Shown here: positions 9,001 through 16,400 of the stretch, in pieces
How the letters are laid out: every line of letters begins with the position of its first letter
How positions within the stretch are numbered: the first letter of the stretch is position 1
Assembly (NCBI GenBank): GCA_013298595.1
Contig: JAAFIG010000026.1
Coordinates: 44,681-68,638 of the forward strand
Direction of reading: 5' to 3'
DNA: 23,958 nucleotides
Origin: Deinococcales bacterium
GTDB taxonomy: Bacteria > Deinococcota > Deinococci > Deinococcales > JAAFIG01
Made by a program: the position numbers and the translations under genes
Notes under the pieces: model-generated
What the model was told of the DNA's origin: nothing
Seen by the model: only the letters and a program-made list of their open reading frames with translations
The model's database searches: none

Positions 9001-11574
9001 TGTTTTACTCATTGTCCAGTTGACATTAGGACCTATTGATAAATCAACACCTATTTCACCACTTAACACCGGCTTGACAGTCAAATCCACCCCAAAAACT
9101 GCACCAATATAGGTTGGCATAGGAATAGGAATTGTGAGAAATTTAGACGGTGAACACTCAAAAGCGAACTTGACATTTGGTCTTAATGCTAGCGATCCTG
9201 AAACTACCGCCTTTAATTCCTCCCAACCGTATTCCGCAAAAACATCTTGTTGATTATAATTTACAAAGTTGATGCGTGCGACAAAATCACCAACTAAAGA
9301 TAGGTTATTTTTGAATTCAACCACGCTAAAACCGTCTTTGAGTTTGTCGAATAATTTACTAACGCTTGGTTTTGCAGCTGTACAAGGAATTATTGAATCA
9401 TTGTTTTTAAACAGAGTGGTTTGGTTTTTTCGCGGTTCACCTTTTTTTGAGTAGGTGGTGATTGGGGTGTTTGAACCTTCAAAAGAGAATTTTGTTTCTA
9501 CGCTTCTCTTGCTCAAAATCCCTTGTTGTACAAGCTTTTGTGTATCTAAACTCACTTTTAATTCTTGAAAAACACTCAGGTCTCCTGTCATTTCCACCTG
9601 AATCAACGAGTAGTTACCTTGATTTCTAACTTTTTTTACTTTTCCAAAAATTTTACTAGAGCCTGTTGGTACAATGATTTGCCCTTCTCGGATTGTTGTA
9701 TCTTTCAAAACAGCACTCACCAAAGATTTATAAGGATTGTCGGAGTCAATTTTAAGCCATGCAACTAAATCTTGGTATTGAAATGCACCGATTGAAATAG
9801 CTCTTGTATTTGCGTCTATTTGGATATCTCGAGAAAAATAGTCTTTTGTTATGTCTCGTGTTTGAATGTCTGGAAATGGATAAACAAATGCATCGTCTGA
9901 AACTGCAACGGCATCGTTTTTCAAACCTGTGATGGTCACAGATACTGGTTGGGCAAGTATTTGAGGCTGAGTCCTTAACCGCGCCGTCACATAAGCAAAG
10001 CCACTTGCAACTTGGCTTTGGACTTCGATGCTATCAGTGGCAACAGGGTAATTTAGTATCCTAACTTGTTTTGCGTCGCTAACTATCCATTCGATATCTT
10101 GACTCACTTCAACTTCTTCATTTTGATTGTTGTATGCAGTTACAGAAAGTCTGGTTTTTTCACCGTAGGTCTGCAAAAGAGCATTGTTTGGTGACACGTA
10201 CAACTTGATTGAATCGTATTCCTGAGGCAATGCGGTTCTCAACTTTGGATAGACAAAAGCAAAGTCTTGATATGCAGTTCTTGCTTTGATGTTAGATAAC
10301 TTTGATGTCCTAACTGAAGCGTTACTCAGTCCAGACTGAAGCGACACAGCATAAGAAACTTCAGTCGCTAAACGCGAGATTCCTTGCCATAGTCCTGTAC
10401 TTTCAGACCGGGATAGGTCTACTTTTATTGTCTCCAAGTCTGGTGATTCAAGTCGCCCATCTGTGATTGGTCTTCCGCCTACAGGAACCAATGTCAGTTT
10501 CAATTCTTTTACAGTAGGAGGTACTTCGGTCACATTTATTTGAGTTAGAGCAAACCGAGGTACAGTCGTTGAGTTCCCAGTGACATTAACAAGATTGCTA
10601 TACGCATTCACAACGCCTGTTTTGCTATATATCAAAACAGTGACTGGTTGAGGTTCAGCGACTGCAAAAATGTGTGTTTGTTTCTGCGTCAGCTTCGGAT
10701 CGAAAATGCTTGTTGCGCCATCTCCCCACTGAATAATGGCACGGTCTGTATTATTGAAACCTGTCATAGCTGCAAAACCAAGGGGATATTCTGCAAATGT
10801 TGGAATTGTGCGGCTTGCTTGAAGTTTAATGTTTGCAGGAACATCGTTTTGCGTAACTTGAGTCGTTTGAATTTGACGGCTTAATGGTTGTACCCCAAGA
10901 TCAATTTCGTCGACACCCTGAACAAGTAACGTTCCGGCAGAATCTCTACCTTCAACAAGTGCAATCTGGTTTTCTCCTGTTGGCACTGCAACCAATTGAC
11001 CCGCCAGACCACCATCAACTTCTTTTAGTGGTATTGAAAACATTCCAACACGAGCCGTGTAATACAGCGGTATTCCAGAAATACCAACTTTGCTTGCGCG
11101 TATTGCAAGATCTCCTACAGAACGTTCTAAGCTAAGCCTTTTTCGCCTCGACGCTATTTCTGATGCACCACGAACTATTGCCGATTCTACGTTATCTTCT
11201 TTACTGACATCGATACTTCGTGCAAAGTGGTAAAGCTCAACTCCTCCGACACTTGATTTTGCAGTTAAGTTGATTTCGTATTTACCTAAAGGTACATTAT
11301 TAATTTCAACTGGCAAATCTCGAGTCGTTCCAACAGCTAATTTATTGCCTGAAAGCAAAATATTTTTGCGAAAAACTTCAGGATTGGCACCTTTTACAAT
11401 AGAATTGTCATCTTGCTTGAGCACCAATTCAATAAATTGAACACTTTCTGGTGGTGTTGGTATATTAAAACCCAGTGTAATTTTTTCAGCTACAAAAGGC
11501 TTTGGAGGCAAGTTATTCCCACACGCATTGAGTAAAACAGCCAGTATGATAAATGCTAAAGTAATTTTTTTCAT
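1..11574 (-). CDS. Giant modular surface lipoprotein (PKD, VWD, Ig-like modules, PQQ-like propellers), C-terminus beyond window
   Basis: Starts at ATG 11574 and stays open to base 1, so at least 3858 residues; the C-terminus is outside the window. The N-terminus MKKITLAFIILAVLLNAC is a lipoprotein signal with lipobox LNAC and Cys18 as lipidation site, so a membrane-anchored, probably surface protein. Domains in order: Ig-like N-terminus; PKD-like motif WGDGATS at 283-289; a long beta-rich region (about 700-1400); a VWD domain from GDPHIGTFDG (1445-1454) to GLMGSPDG (1579-1586); tandem paired Ig-like/carboxypeptidase-regulatory-like modules (about 1700-2710); PQQ-like propeller 1 (about 2710-3055); an Ig pair; propeller 2 (about 3262-3585); another Ig pair; and the start of propeller 3 near 3797. 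A GAGGA Shine-Dalgarno sits 8 nt before the ATG. It is the last gene visible in the minus-strand block, 34 bp after the 320-aa gene. Export and modularity are seen; a ligand- or matrix-binding role is inferred. Confidence 0.9.
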   Translation of the reverse strand, partial: MKKITLAFIILAVLLNACGNNLPPKPFVAEKITLGFNIPTPPESVQFIELVLKQDDNSIVKGANPEVFRKNILLSGNKLAVGTTRDLPVEINNVPLGKYEINLTAKSSVGGVELYHFARSIDVSKEDNVESAIVRGASEIASRRKRLSLERSVGDLAIRASKVGISGIPLYYTARVGMFSIPLKEVDGGLAGQLVAVPTGENQIALVEGRDSAGTLLVQGVDEIDLGVQPLSRQIQTTQVTQNDVPANIKLQASRTIPTFAEYPLGFAAMTGFNNTDRAIIQWGDGATSIFDPKLTQKQTHIFAVAEPQPVTVLIYSKTGVVNAYSNLVNVTGNSTTVPRFALTQINVTEVPPTVKELKLTLVPVGGRPITDGRLESPDLETIKVDLSRSESTGLWQGISRLATEVSYAVSLQSGLSNASVRTSKLSNIKARTAYQDFAFVYPKLRTALPQEYDSIKLYVSPNNALLQTYGEKTRLSVTAYNNQNEEVEVSQDIEWIVSDAKQVRILNYPVATDSIEVQSQVASGFAYVTARLRTQPQILAQPVSVTITGLKNDAVAVSDDAFVYPFPDIQTRDITKDYFSRDIQIDANTRAISIGAFQYQDLVAWLKIDSDNPYKSLVSAVLKDTTIREGQIIVPTGSSKIFGKVKKVRNQGNYSLIQVEMTGDLSVFQELKVSLDTQKLVQQGILSKRSVETKFSFEGSNTPITTYSKKGEPRKNQTTLFKNNDSIIPCTAAKPSVSKLFDKLKDGFSVVEFKNNLSLVGDFVARINFVNYNQQDVFAEYGWEELKAVVSGSLALRPNVKFAFECSPSKFLTIPIPMPTYIGAVFGVDLTVKPVLSGEIGVDLSIGPNVNWTMSKTIAAMISLNTNFQLGDRTKFEITDNPSETRINYLLPDKIFAIGGLFGSAGDKNVYYDASYRFGMKLGLKLQAGLKGKLCPWCDWVVSGLLGPVNEMIKAMNLLPGLNAPEIPLPKDTLAQEFLTLDIGPEFQFAHASLGELVRRYDIVRDNAAFDPVGDTHPQFTFRPFYGAISADVPFLSEIVKKLKTIPGLNGLPELNATIEGNFLFPESQIFARPLLADGLECVGTKLPTRGQPTCIDPKVTSGQNERSSSIALRRNIASLPYSIVRFNPDKPLGDIHVNENDLVTVQSWIAWEKPIVPIFGNLSKIFGGAQAPQTAYIPSKLLGIELFSKDWKDGSTALYKLPLIPSDKHTKVGIDGAKYYLPDQKITNRYDVELQPVGFQFSIPKAICDFAKQSEKGYAEIIAIGWYKPDASSAFIPAIPFSNHLGKYRIRCGIEKLVNTSGNTVRMLNRNVSINYETDCNDIGKAIIVARAPNVEFINISLDGGKPVTYYKVKSNKVDTLDYVAAKLDLKLIGPQTWKHTVQIAYPSTTKGVAGGGYIANQIDEHQIDFYYAGQGLCSDPSRLGLPEFPLVPYSHSIAAVRGDPHIGTFDGPRNSVHALGEFDYIRPKDPAFTEPRLQVRHELQRPGQPFAIATALALKYRGHIVEVRANKSPHLWIDGVAADYKFLELEKGFTIDVDPNTGAGKIFFGDSMIDFLNIGGAYNILARVPQKSPLVGLMGSPDGIAGNNRAGPDGVNVPGSPGDVVLGEAWRVPEAESQFTYDEGSYASYNKKNVYLKQLPTAEELAPFLEQARILLSGTCDSGTSGDAGVEEAALDLYAGMTQLQIMGHLCNYQVFGKVKNKNAPDVPFLGSVVKMVSAELGTCTIASDATGYFSCTMPPKPGSASAPKVTLELDGEQFQVSFSRRATPGEILSLQNDLEVSPTTLHLKGKVVDPEGQPVRLAKMQIRAPGQVRTVSTNENGLYDLYIAFVKSQADRDVLYDITVNSPGLRFAKRAGVRLIANGLREVTEDLQLSRSIKFSGQVLNGFLPRHTLGGVLTIRKADGQQLCKSKVLGHSMLRDLPYSQLNYVSTGENGASSNTYSANNQTFREYQYSSLPVGLPVPDGSYVCVADVNTLGSFDVDFEIKGDWGTSVTRVQVPAKLTGTTQEEEPFNQDIEASPAVLRITGKVVDNTNVPQKLFAGLLTDNSLLAADASFRMGLSSEGFEFVGVLKEGVTAGAVRLHSAGSNTSGSLYGWNEYLFTGANTTTVKDVNGNLRLGERTVEFTGVLKNALTNTVIPGEVIISSPQVGELCRGQVVWKTINDAKPQTVPDGTYTCTATIKQFADIDVIYQARGDWGDASNALRNMLLASKSSVQQDVVVSTPVVRVTGVVKNRLSNTVAGASVVVQNSSDNFDATFMTNGRNFTKSGTDGTYTLDLLLKAGHASGQFDVEASVDGVNAGYGAKTSVYTNASSTAKLPVSADIDISSGRVVKFIGQAKNGYLENAALRGRVVIKHVSGAEICATQVEISGQYSCTVVLESAAAFSVTHTLTGDWGVSSTPTMTVPEGKANTITQDIEGLPTTIEVKGRVRDTGDVQVSGGTVSLLGDTGFLSTVSTVEYQTGIRGEYRLVLVLKPNAPRARLDVFARYFQAEGKNLIDIQNVQSGQYQLLNVDLLVARPVQIAGVITNSYVPDMTLPGVIGAKLLDGSELCRALAGADGKFTCFGRVTTSGPVNVVFTVEGFWGSATQTAVIPTGHAYNISESRQDLSLAATTVKFTGKLIDTATNGAPYRGKLKISGIGTSPLELDADNITGIYTGYAVAPANSQVSVLWQARDTANNVAVKTLGVTATANVVTEVKADLRLETRTPGTARWANLTGAPFMAAPAISADGTLYYIGNANGVIRLHAIAIDGSPRWEMTLGNTILTDTKHTAPMVGVDGTIYVTHAGELIAVRPDASIRWRYVFDVNRRADGTLARTRDGIAVLSASSATDQANLLIMLNTSGVMQRSLELGMVGVGDLKVLPDNSLLVRVGQELQAYNPDGTKRWNVERNAAMAIGHNGELYLPSGTGLDVVSADLKPLWKSSFVASQVVIGDVGQVFAMNPNQVSSIRTDGSVRWQTTAANGVFFQTMTLGNDGLLYVAAIKNDQSGAPALGLVIAYQPDGTEAWRFSSPAPVREISMGVDGTVYAGGDKLYAINSTSTAPASGAWIQKYANISNHGVSTFSTDATRRIKVTGTLTNASVVGQPIENYTFQITRVNGTLFCNGVTDALGNYACEAPATLPATDLQLEFTGLYGDLIYPTTVAAGLDSAVTVVNQDLSIAVTTLELLGQALDNEQKPLANARVSITGQVTDILTTDAQGNFKGVYRFVPTNTRVTLAIEVSDGVAVITTPFEQVLTPKVLNRAAPKIILNRLALGMTRWRTTLPGDVIGAPVTHSNGKTYVSTTTAKLVEVNPDGQIGLTIDLTAPSSFSPTIATDGTIYLAIGSSVVAYAPNGIEKWRYTAATGITAPIALDHAQRLVIASRDAISVLETSGSLRWKFATTDAPIQIAVGGDETLYALNSFGMLRAVNASGFLRWTRDGVGQQFVIASTGFPVFMTAGQAEGVIVWLDRFGDVARSKSVAAASNAGLLALDDGRVIVTTNDQIVQIGSNDTLKTFNTPATGLAVGADDILYALHPNQIRAYLASGVEAWRTAGDAQIIPVPSVTQGLLLAVVGRNTLVAINTSSTGLANGWSRKGANQANSNRTKPQAAPLGRTLQLAGSLSNQFSAAEKLVGYSVEIRDTNNRLMCRTTTDLNGNYLCVTPVIPATVLEFKYTASKKWSAYEINESTLNATVASGTNGDITEITQNLVMPLTTVKLFGVVQDGNGQVIANAAVTIQTPNYPDVRVLTGADGTYSALMSFRQSIAAGQFTVIATNGLESTNRQIQIPMVAQQLVNQELNLTIGDRTEGSVRWTKSVNTLGGISPKILLDSADAVYIPGGVFNTAGLLQNGFSDNPMVISATGILDHNLSLR
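820..1790 (-). repeat. PQQ-like beta-propeller 2 in the giant lipoprotein
   Basis: A second set of blades with RW/KW motifs (MTRWRTTLPG, IEKWRYTAA, SLRWKFATT, FLRWTRDG, VEAWRTAGD), each linked to a DGTIYLA- or DETLYAL-type strand. It ends with VAINTSSTGLANGWSRKGAN, close to the terminal linker of propeller 1 and reminiscent of the W-x-x-x-G-x-N signature of PQQ-like domains. Propeller starts at about 3440, 1785 and 185 give a supra-repeat of propeller plus Ig pair with a period near 1.6 kb. The third propeller begins with GSVRWTK at about 185 and leaves the window. Confidence 0.65.
2410..3450 (-). repeat. PQQ-like beta-propeller 1 in the giant lipoprotein
   Basis: Repeated blades of the form [SG]-x-RW...DG-x-[LIV]-Y-V/L run through this stretch, for example ARWANLTG, SPRWEMTLG, SIRWRYVFD, TKRWNVERN, SVRWQTTAA and TEAWRFSSP, each followed by a DGTxYxx-type strand. 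This is the usual appearance of PQQ-binding-like/quinoprotein beta-propellers (about 40-50 aa per blade, roughly 7 blades). It ends in a linker YAINSTSTA...GAW, which recurs at the end of propeller 2. Cofactor binding cannot be judged; such propellers in surface proteins are commonly structural or binding platforms. Confidence 0.65.
3450..6480 (-). repeat. Tandem array of paired Ig-like modules within the giant lipoprotein
   Basis: A coding repeat with a period of about 570-625 bp (~200 aa). Each unit is two beta-sandwich-like modules. The first carries a Cys pair of the form C...G-x-[YF]-x-C, and four linkers contain an acidic/aromatic turn GDWG or GFWG (near 5600, 4975, 4380 and 3810). Cys pairs fall at residues 1727/1739, 1912/1973, 2157/2181, 2367/2379 and 2556/2568. 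Motifs such as DGTYTC, GQYSC and DGKFTC resemble carboxypeptidase-regulatory-like or Big-type folds. The DNA has diverged between units, so this is an old protein-level repeat and not a recent tandem duplication. Confidence 0.7.
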
Positions 11575-11582
11575 ATTTGAAA

Positions 11583-11587
11583 TCCTC
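11583..11587 (-). promoter_or_regulatory. Shine-Dalgarno of the giant lipoprotein gene
   Basis: GAGGA on the minus strand, 8 nt upstream of ATG 11574. It fixes that ATG as the start, and the lipoprotein signal follows directly. Confidence 0.7.
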
Positions 11588-11608
11588 AACACCAGCATCA
11601 GTTAGATG

Positions 11609-12571
11609 TTAATTTGGAAACAGATCGGGTAATATGTCTTCTGGATAGTATCCAGTTAAAGGATATTCATATTCCCACTGAAGTGTTTTTAGTTGATCAG
11701 TACAGAATTCTTTCGTAACAAAATATTTTATTCCAAGATTAAATCGATTTCTTGGCAAATACGAGAGCTCAAAGTGTTCAAATTTTTTACATAAGTGATT
11801 TATTAAATCATTATTTTTACTTTGAAATTTTTTTTCATTCCGATTAAATGTTGATTCCTTTGGCGAAATAATATAGATTTTTCTCTGCTCTGCCCCGCAG
11901 CAATTATTATCTCGCAGAAATACAATTCTATGGCGAGCAAAACTACTATCGAAAGAATTCCAATGGGTTTGAAAAATGGAATTTTCTTTAGATCGTTTAT
12001 TTAAAAATTCGATGACATTCTTTTTACTGCTGTTTGGTTTTTCTGCAAGGTTAAGAAAGTCAGAGAACTTTCCCAACATGATATTTTTTATCATTGATTT
12101 TCCATTTTTCCACGAAATCTCAACACCGTTTAAGTCTTGAATTCCACCAATACGAACTCTAAAATTATACTGAAGTAAATCAGATATAAATTTTTGATAA
12201 GCCTCGCCTCTTATAAATTTGGTCAATTTACATTTAGGTTCTTTCTCACATTCTGAAAAATCAAAACGATTTTTTTCATTAATGCTCGCCTGAATATATA
12301 AAATCATTCCTTCGTCTTTTGTGTATTCAAAAAACTGTTTTTTTACCTCTGAAGTGCAACTTGAAGGAACTCCAACGCGACCTTCAAAATACCTTCTCCC
12401 GATATATGGGTCAAAGACTAAAGCTTCATCAGCTTCAAATCTGTTACACAACGCTTCTGGCGTATTATTTCGTAGACTTGAAATATAAATATCTAAAAAA
12501 ACAATGGTAACTACGCTAAAAATAGTTAAAAAAACCCAGCTTTCTTTTACAAATTTAACAACTTTTTCCAT
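11609..12571 (-). CDS. Unrecognised membrane-anchored protein, 320 aa
   Basis: Not recognised. ATG at 12571, TAA at 11609. Residues about 10-32 (SWVFLTIFSVVTIVFLDIYI) form one hydrophobic segment, fitting an uncleaved signal anchor with the remaining ~290 residues outside the cytoplasm. The exported part has at least nine cysteines (for example CEKEPKC and NNCCGAEQ), suggesting disulfides, and is Lys/Asn/Phe-rich with no repeat. It lies 13 bp after the small lipoprotein gene and 34 bp before the giant gene, so it is probably co-transcribed. The Shine-Dalgarno is weak (TAGGT). The gene looks more AT-rich than its neighbours and has no CTCGAG site, unlike the rest of the operon, which may indicate separate origin or relaxed turnover. 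An accessory role in assembly or anchoring of the surface proteins is only a guess from position. Confidence 0.75.
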   Translation of the reverse strand: MEKVVKFVKESWVFLTIFSVVTIVFLDIYISSLRNNTPEALCNRFEADEALVFDPYIGRRYFEGRVGVPSSCTSEVKKQFFEYTKDEGMILYIQASINEKNRFDFSECEKEPKCKLTKFIRGEAYQKFISDLLQYNFRVRIGGIQDLNGVEISWKNGKSMIKNIMLGKFSDFLNLAEKPNSSKKNVIEFLNKRSKENSIFQTHWNSFDSSFARHRIVFLRDNNCCGAEQRKIYIISPKESTFNRNEKKFQSKNNDLINHLCKKFEHFELSYLPRNRFNLGIKYFVTKEFCTDQLKTLQWEYEYPLTGYYPEDILPDLFPN

Positions 12572-12584
12572 ATGTCATACCTAC

Positions 12585-13376
12585 TCATTGCTCATATTTT
12601 ACAATTGTTTTTGTACTGTTTAAATTACTCAGTCTGGTTTTTTCGCTTGTTTTTTGAGTCATCAAATTTAGAAAAGCAGCAGCATCTGATATATTTATTT
12701 GCTCACTAGGTGCGACGGTTTCAGATTCAGTATCGAAATTCGTCGCAATCACAATCGCAATATTTTGTTTTAGTTGATCGAAAGAATATCCATTTTCTCC
12801 AGTTATATATTCTAGAAACGTGCTTTTCGTAAAAATTGTTGGAGCAATTGCCGTTTCGTCAGTCGCATTACGGAGTTTAACAATAAAACCTTGAGCATCT
12901 TTTACTAAATTCCACCGTAATTGAAGCTTTGTGTTGGTGAACTCAACAATATTGGGTTGTGCAAACGGTAGAGAATCAGAAATATTTTTTATTTCAAATA
13001 CAGAAGATTGAGTAATGCCCATTACCTCCACCTGTAGTGTGTATTTACCAACTATTGGCGGAATAGTAATCTCTGGAAAGATTACCCAGTCTGAGTTGGC
13101 TGGGTATTTTCGTATAATTGCTTTATTTGCATTCCAATTCGCTGGACCCAAAATGCTAATTTTTGCCTCTGAGTTCACTTTGTGCCCTAAGGAATCCCTA
13201 AGCTGTACAAAAATTGTTGTGCCTAAGAGGGCATTAGTCGAATTTGGCTGAAGTTGGTAATTGTAGGTTCCACCTGCAGAAATAATTGAGATTTTTATTT
13301 GATTATCTTGGCACGCAGTTAGAAATAAAAAACTTAATAGTACCAATATTGAGATTTTTTTCATTGTTTTATTCAT
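12585..13376 (-). CDS. Small Ig/FnIII-like lipoprotein
   Basis: A 263-aa product from ATG 13376. The signal KKISILVLLSFLFLTACQ has lipobox LTAC, so the mature protein is lipid-anchored and begins at Cys. ATG 13376 is preferred over the in-frame TTG at 13391, because that TTG overlaps the ribosome-binding site (GGAG, 9 nt before 13376). ATG 13364 (MKKIS...) is also possible but lacks good spacing. The mature part shows two beta-rich halves: an Ig-like N-terminal region (KYTLQVEVMG near residue 115 is a typical closing strand) and a region LRWNLVKDAQGFIVKLR typical of fibronectin-III-like domains. The specific family is not recognised. It sits 97 bp after the 2168-aa gene and 13 bp before the membrane-anchored gene. 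Periplasmic or surface location is inferred; no CTCGAG sites occur in it. Confidence 0.75.
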   Translation of the reverse strand: MNKTMKKISILVLLSFLFLTACQDNQIKISIISAGGTYNYQLQPNSTNALLGTTIFVQLRDSLGHKVNSEAKISILGPANWNANKAIIRKYPANSDWVIFPEITIPPIVGKYTLQVEVMGITQSSVFEIKNISDSLPFAQPNIVEFTNTKLQLRWNLVKDAQGFIVKLRNATDETAIAPTIFTKSTFLEYITGENGYSFDQLKQNIAIVIATNFDTESETVAPSEQINISDAAAFLNLMTQKTSEKTRLSNLNSTKTIVKYEQ

Positions 13377-13385
13377 ACAGCAGTT

Positions 13386-13389
13386 CTCC
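13386..13389 (-). promoter_or_regulatory. Shine-Dalgarno deciding the start of the small lipoprotein
   Basis: GGAG on the minus strand, 9 nt before ATG 13376. It lies inside the TTGGAG that would be the alternative TTG start (13391), which argues against that longer start. Confidence 0.55.
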
Positions 13390-13473
13390 AATACTAATCT
13401 TTGCCTTGCTAAACCAGAGATACATGATGAAAGTGTTAACTTGCCTAGGCGTAATTATTGCCCATGGTATGAT

Positions 13474-16400
13474 TCATCGCCTAAATAACCCTTCGCCCAC
13501 AGCGAAGTCCAGTCGCACGTACATACCAGAGTTAAGGTACGATGTACCAAATCCAGAAGTTCCAATGAAGTTGATTCCCCCAACGATCCGCACAGCTGGT
13601 AAAACTTGGTAACTGACTTCTGGTGCAAGCATAAACGCCACGGTTGCCGTATTTGGCTGCCAGGTCACTCCACTGCATAAGCCTACTCCAACTTTTTGAT
13701 TGATGTTGTGCATTCCACACACGGTGACCTGTGCACTCAATCCTAGTTCTGAGATAGCTAAACTGCTCGAGAAGCGGATTTCCAAGTCTGGGTTGAGTTG
13801 TATGCTACTGTGTACCTCTGCTGTAACGTCTGAATTTAGACTTGGGGATAAAACGCCATTGCGGTATCCCAATTGACCCAAGACTGTGTAATTGCTACCA
13901 CGGTACGCTCCTGCAATACTAAAGCGCTCACCGTCGCCCCTTTGTGCTCGTACTACTTCGATGTTCGGTGCCAGCACTGCGTTAGGACTGATTTGAATCA
14001 TGCCTGCCAAGTTGTAAAACCCTTTGTACTGACCGTTTGTGTCTACGCTGTATTGCACTCGAGCGCCTGCTCGTAACCCGCCAATGTCCCAGTCGGTGGT
14101 GTATCTCAAACTTGTTTCCAAACTGCCTGTGAGCACACCAAAGTCGCTTAAGCGCAATTCACCACCAAATCCAAAGCTGAGTCCTTCAATTGCCCGTATC
14201 GGTGCATTGATGTTAATTCGAGCGACACCTAGTTCTCCGGGTAAGGTCGGTAACTCGTAACTCGTGCTGAAATTAACTTGGTCGATTTGTGCATCTATGC
14301 CAAATCGCGTTTGATTGCGAAGACCGTTGGCAGCATAAACTAATTGGCTTTGTAGCCACACACTTAGGTCTTTTTGGATCGCCCATTTTGCACTAAATTC
14401 TGTTTCACCAGTGGTACCGACGGACACAGGGATACGCTGGGTCAATCCAAATTCAAACTTTTGATAGGTCAGCACCGCAGACCCAACCACAAACGACCCA
14501 GTGTTGTTTTGCGAATTACTAAAGCGCCCTTGGTAACCAAGTCCTGCTTTCAGCGTACCAAAATCTACCGAAAATGCCTTAAATGCCTCAAGTTGTAGGT
14601 TCGTTTGGTATTGATTTGTTTGCTCAAACGATTGACCATATTGGGCGACGCCGATCAATTGAATATCTTCTGGAAGTAGTAAAGCCGTAACACTAAACTC
14701 GAGACGTTGCCCTGCTCGTTGGTTATTTGGGTCAATGTATCCTAGCCCAAGTGCTTGATACTTGGCTCGAGCTGTTAAAAGTGCATTCTGGTACTGCCCA
14801 CTGGCGCTGAGTCCCCAATCGCCAGACCAAGCCAGTTCTAAGCTCCCTTGGAGTTCAGGGTCTTTGTACTCGAGTGCGGTGCTGCCAAACAGCGGTTTGT
14901 CCATGCCTAAACGCATGGCGGAGACACGCACTGAGAATCCACTGCTTTGGTATTCAAGTTGGGTTCCGAGTTGCCAATCAAGATATTGTGTTTGCACAGA
15001 GCTGTTGTATTCAATAACGACGTATTGCGGATTGCCTTGGCTGTCTGTTGGGTATAGAGGCTTTTGCAATCGAATATCACCTGTGTTGTTGGTGATGTTG
15101 TAATCCAAACCACGTTGTAGTTCTTGTTCGCGCACAATGATATTGGGGTTGTCTTTAGCGCGGGTGATGATTCGTACGCGCTCGCTTTCTGGTGTCACTG
15201 GTACTTGCTCGAGTCGGTAGAAACTGGTGCCATCTCCTTGCTCACCAAATGGCTGTGTGGGTGTTTGATTGCTCAGTCGTGAACTTGGTCGTAGGGCTGC
15301 GAAACCACGAATGGTTAAGCCTGAATCGGCCACATTCCAGCGCAAACCATTGATCATCGCGTTGTAACTTGAAAGCCCATCAAGTTGCCCTGCTCGCAGT
15401 TGTCCGTATGTGACATTGTTTTGTTGCCATTCATAACGCACGTAGAATGGGTCGTCGCTGTTGGCGTTGCGGCTACCACTCGAGGCATCACCGGTTAGCA
15501 ACAAAGAATCAGTATTTTGGTTACTTTGGCGAACCATCCCGCCAAAAGCAAAACTCGAATCTTGCCAACCAGCCTGACCATTGATCGCAATAGTCAAACG
15601 TTCATCAGCATTAATCTGCCACGTTAACACACCTTGTAAACCAATCAGAGCACTAAACCCTTGGCTGGAGAGTCCAAGTTGCACTGAAGCAATACCAAAT
15701 ACTTGCCCATCAAATCGCTCCAACGGAATGACCACCAATGGAGCTTCAAGGTTAAGACGCAGCAGGATTTCAGTTGTGGGTAATTTTGACCATTGCAGCA
15801 AAGTTTGTCCATTAATCAGATTAACCACTCGAGTTTCCCATTGATCACCAAGCAGAATTTGCAACGAGACTGAATTTGAACCAACCAACTTACCTTGTGG
15901 GTCAAGAACAGCTATTTGCAAAAAGTCTTGATTGCCATCGCGCCAACTATGACCGATCACCCGCGTTGCCAAGGTGCCTAGTTCACCGCTCACTTGGTTT
16001 GTGTTAGGAACAACTCGAAAATCTACGGTATTGATCCCAAGATTGATGCGTAAAGCCCGAGTTCTTGGCTGCAATTGATCTTGTAATGCTGGGAACAACA
16101 ATTGCTGAGGTTCTAAACCCTCGACGCGGATTATTGTTGAACCAGTTTTTAACCCAGCGAAGCTGTAAAGTCCTTGACTATCGGTGATTCGGATCGCACC
16201 ATCTGTTAGCAGCACACGAATACCTTTTAAGGGCAAGTCCGTTGGGTCAAATTGACCATTCATATTTTGATCTACATAGATCCGACCAAGCAACACGGTG
16301 GATTGATTGAGAGCTTCAATCTGCACAGGTTCAGATTGAGCCGCTGCCAGTACCACCAGTGACCCCGTAGGGAGGGATGCTGAACCAGTGGCACGGACTT

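Noticed and set aside
13443-13476. TAGGCG/CGCCTA inverted repeat and GCCTAGGC palindrome just after the 2168-aa gene as a terminator
   Set aside because: The stem is short, the loop is about 30 nt and there is no T-run, so it does not look like an intrinsic terminator; the downstream gene is probably co-transcribed.
13286-13612. 108-aa plus-strand open frame spanning the gap between two minus-strand genes
   Set aside because: Most of it is antisense to the small lipoprotein and the end of the 2168-aa gene; no Shine-Dalgarno or family signal.
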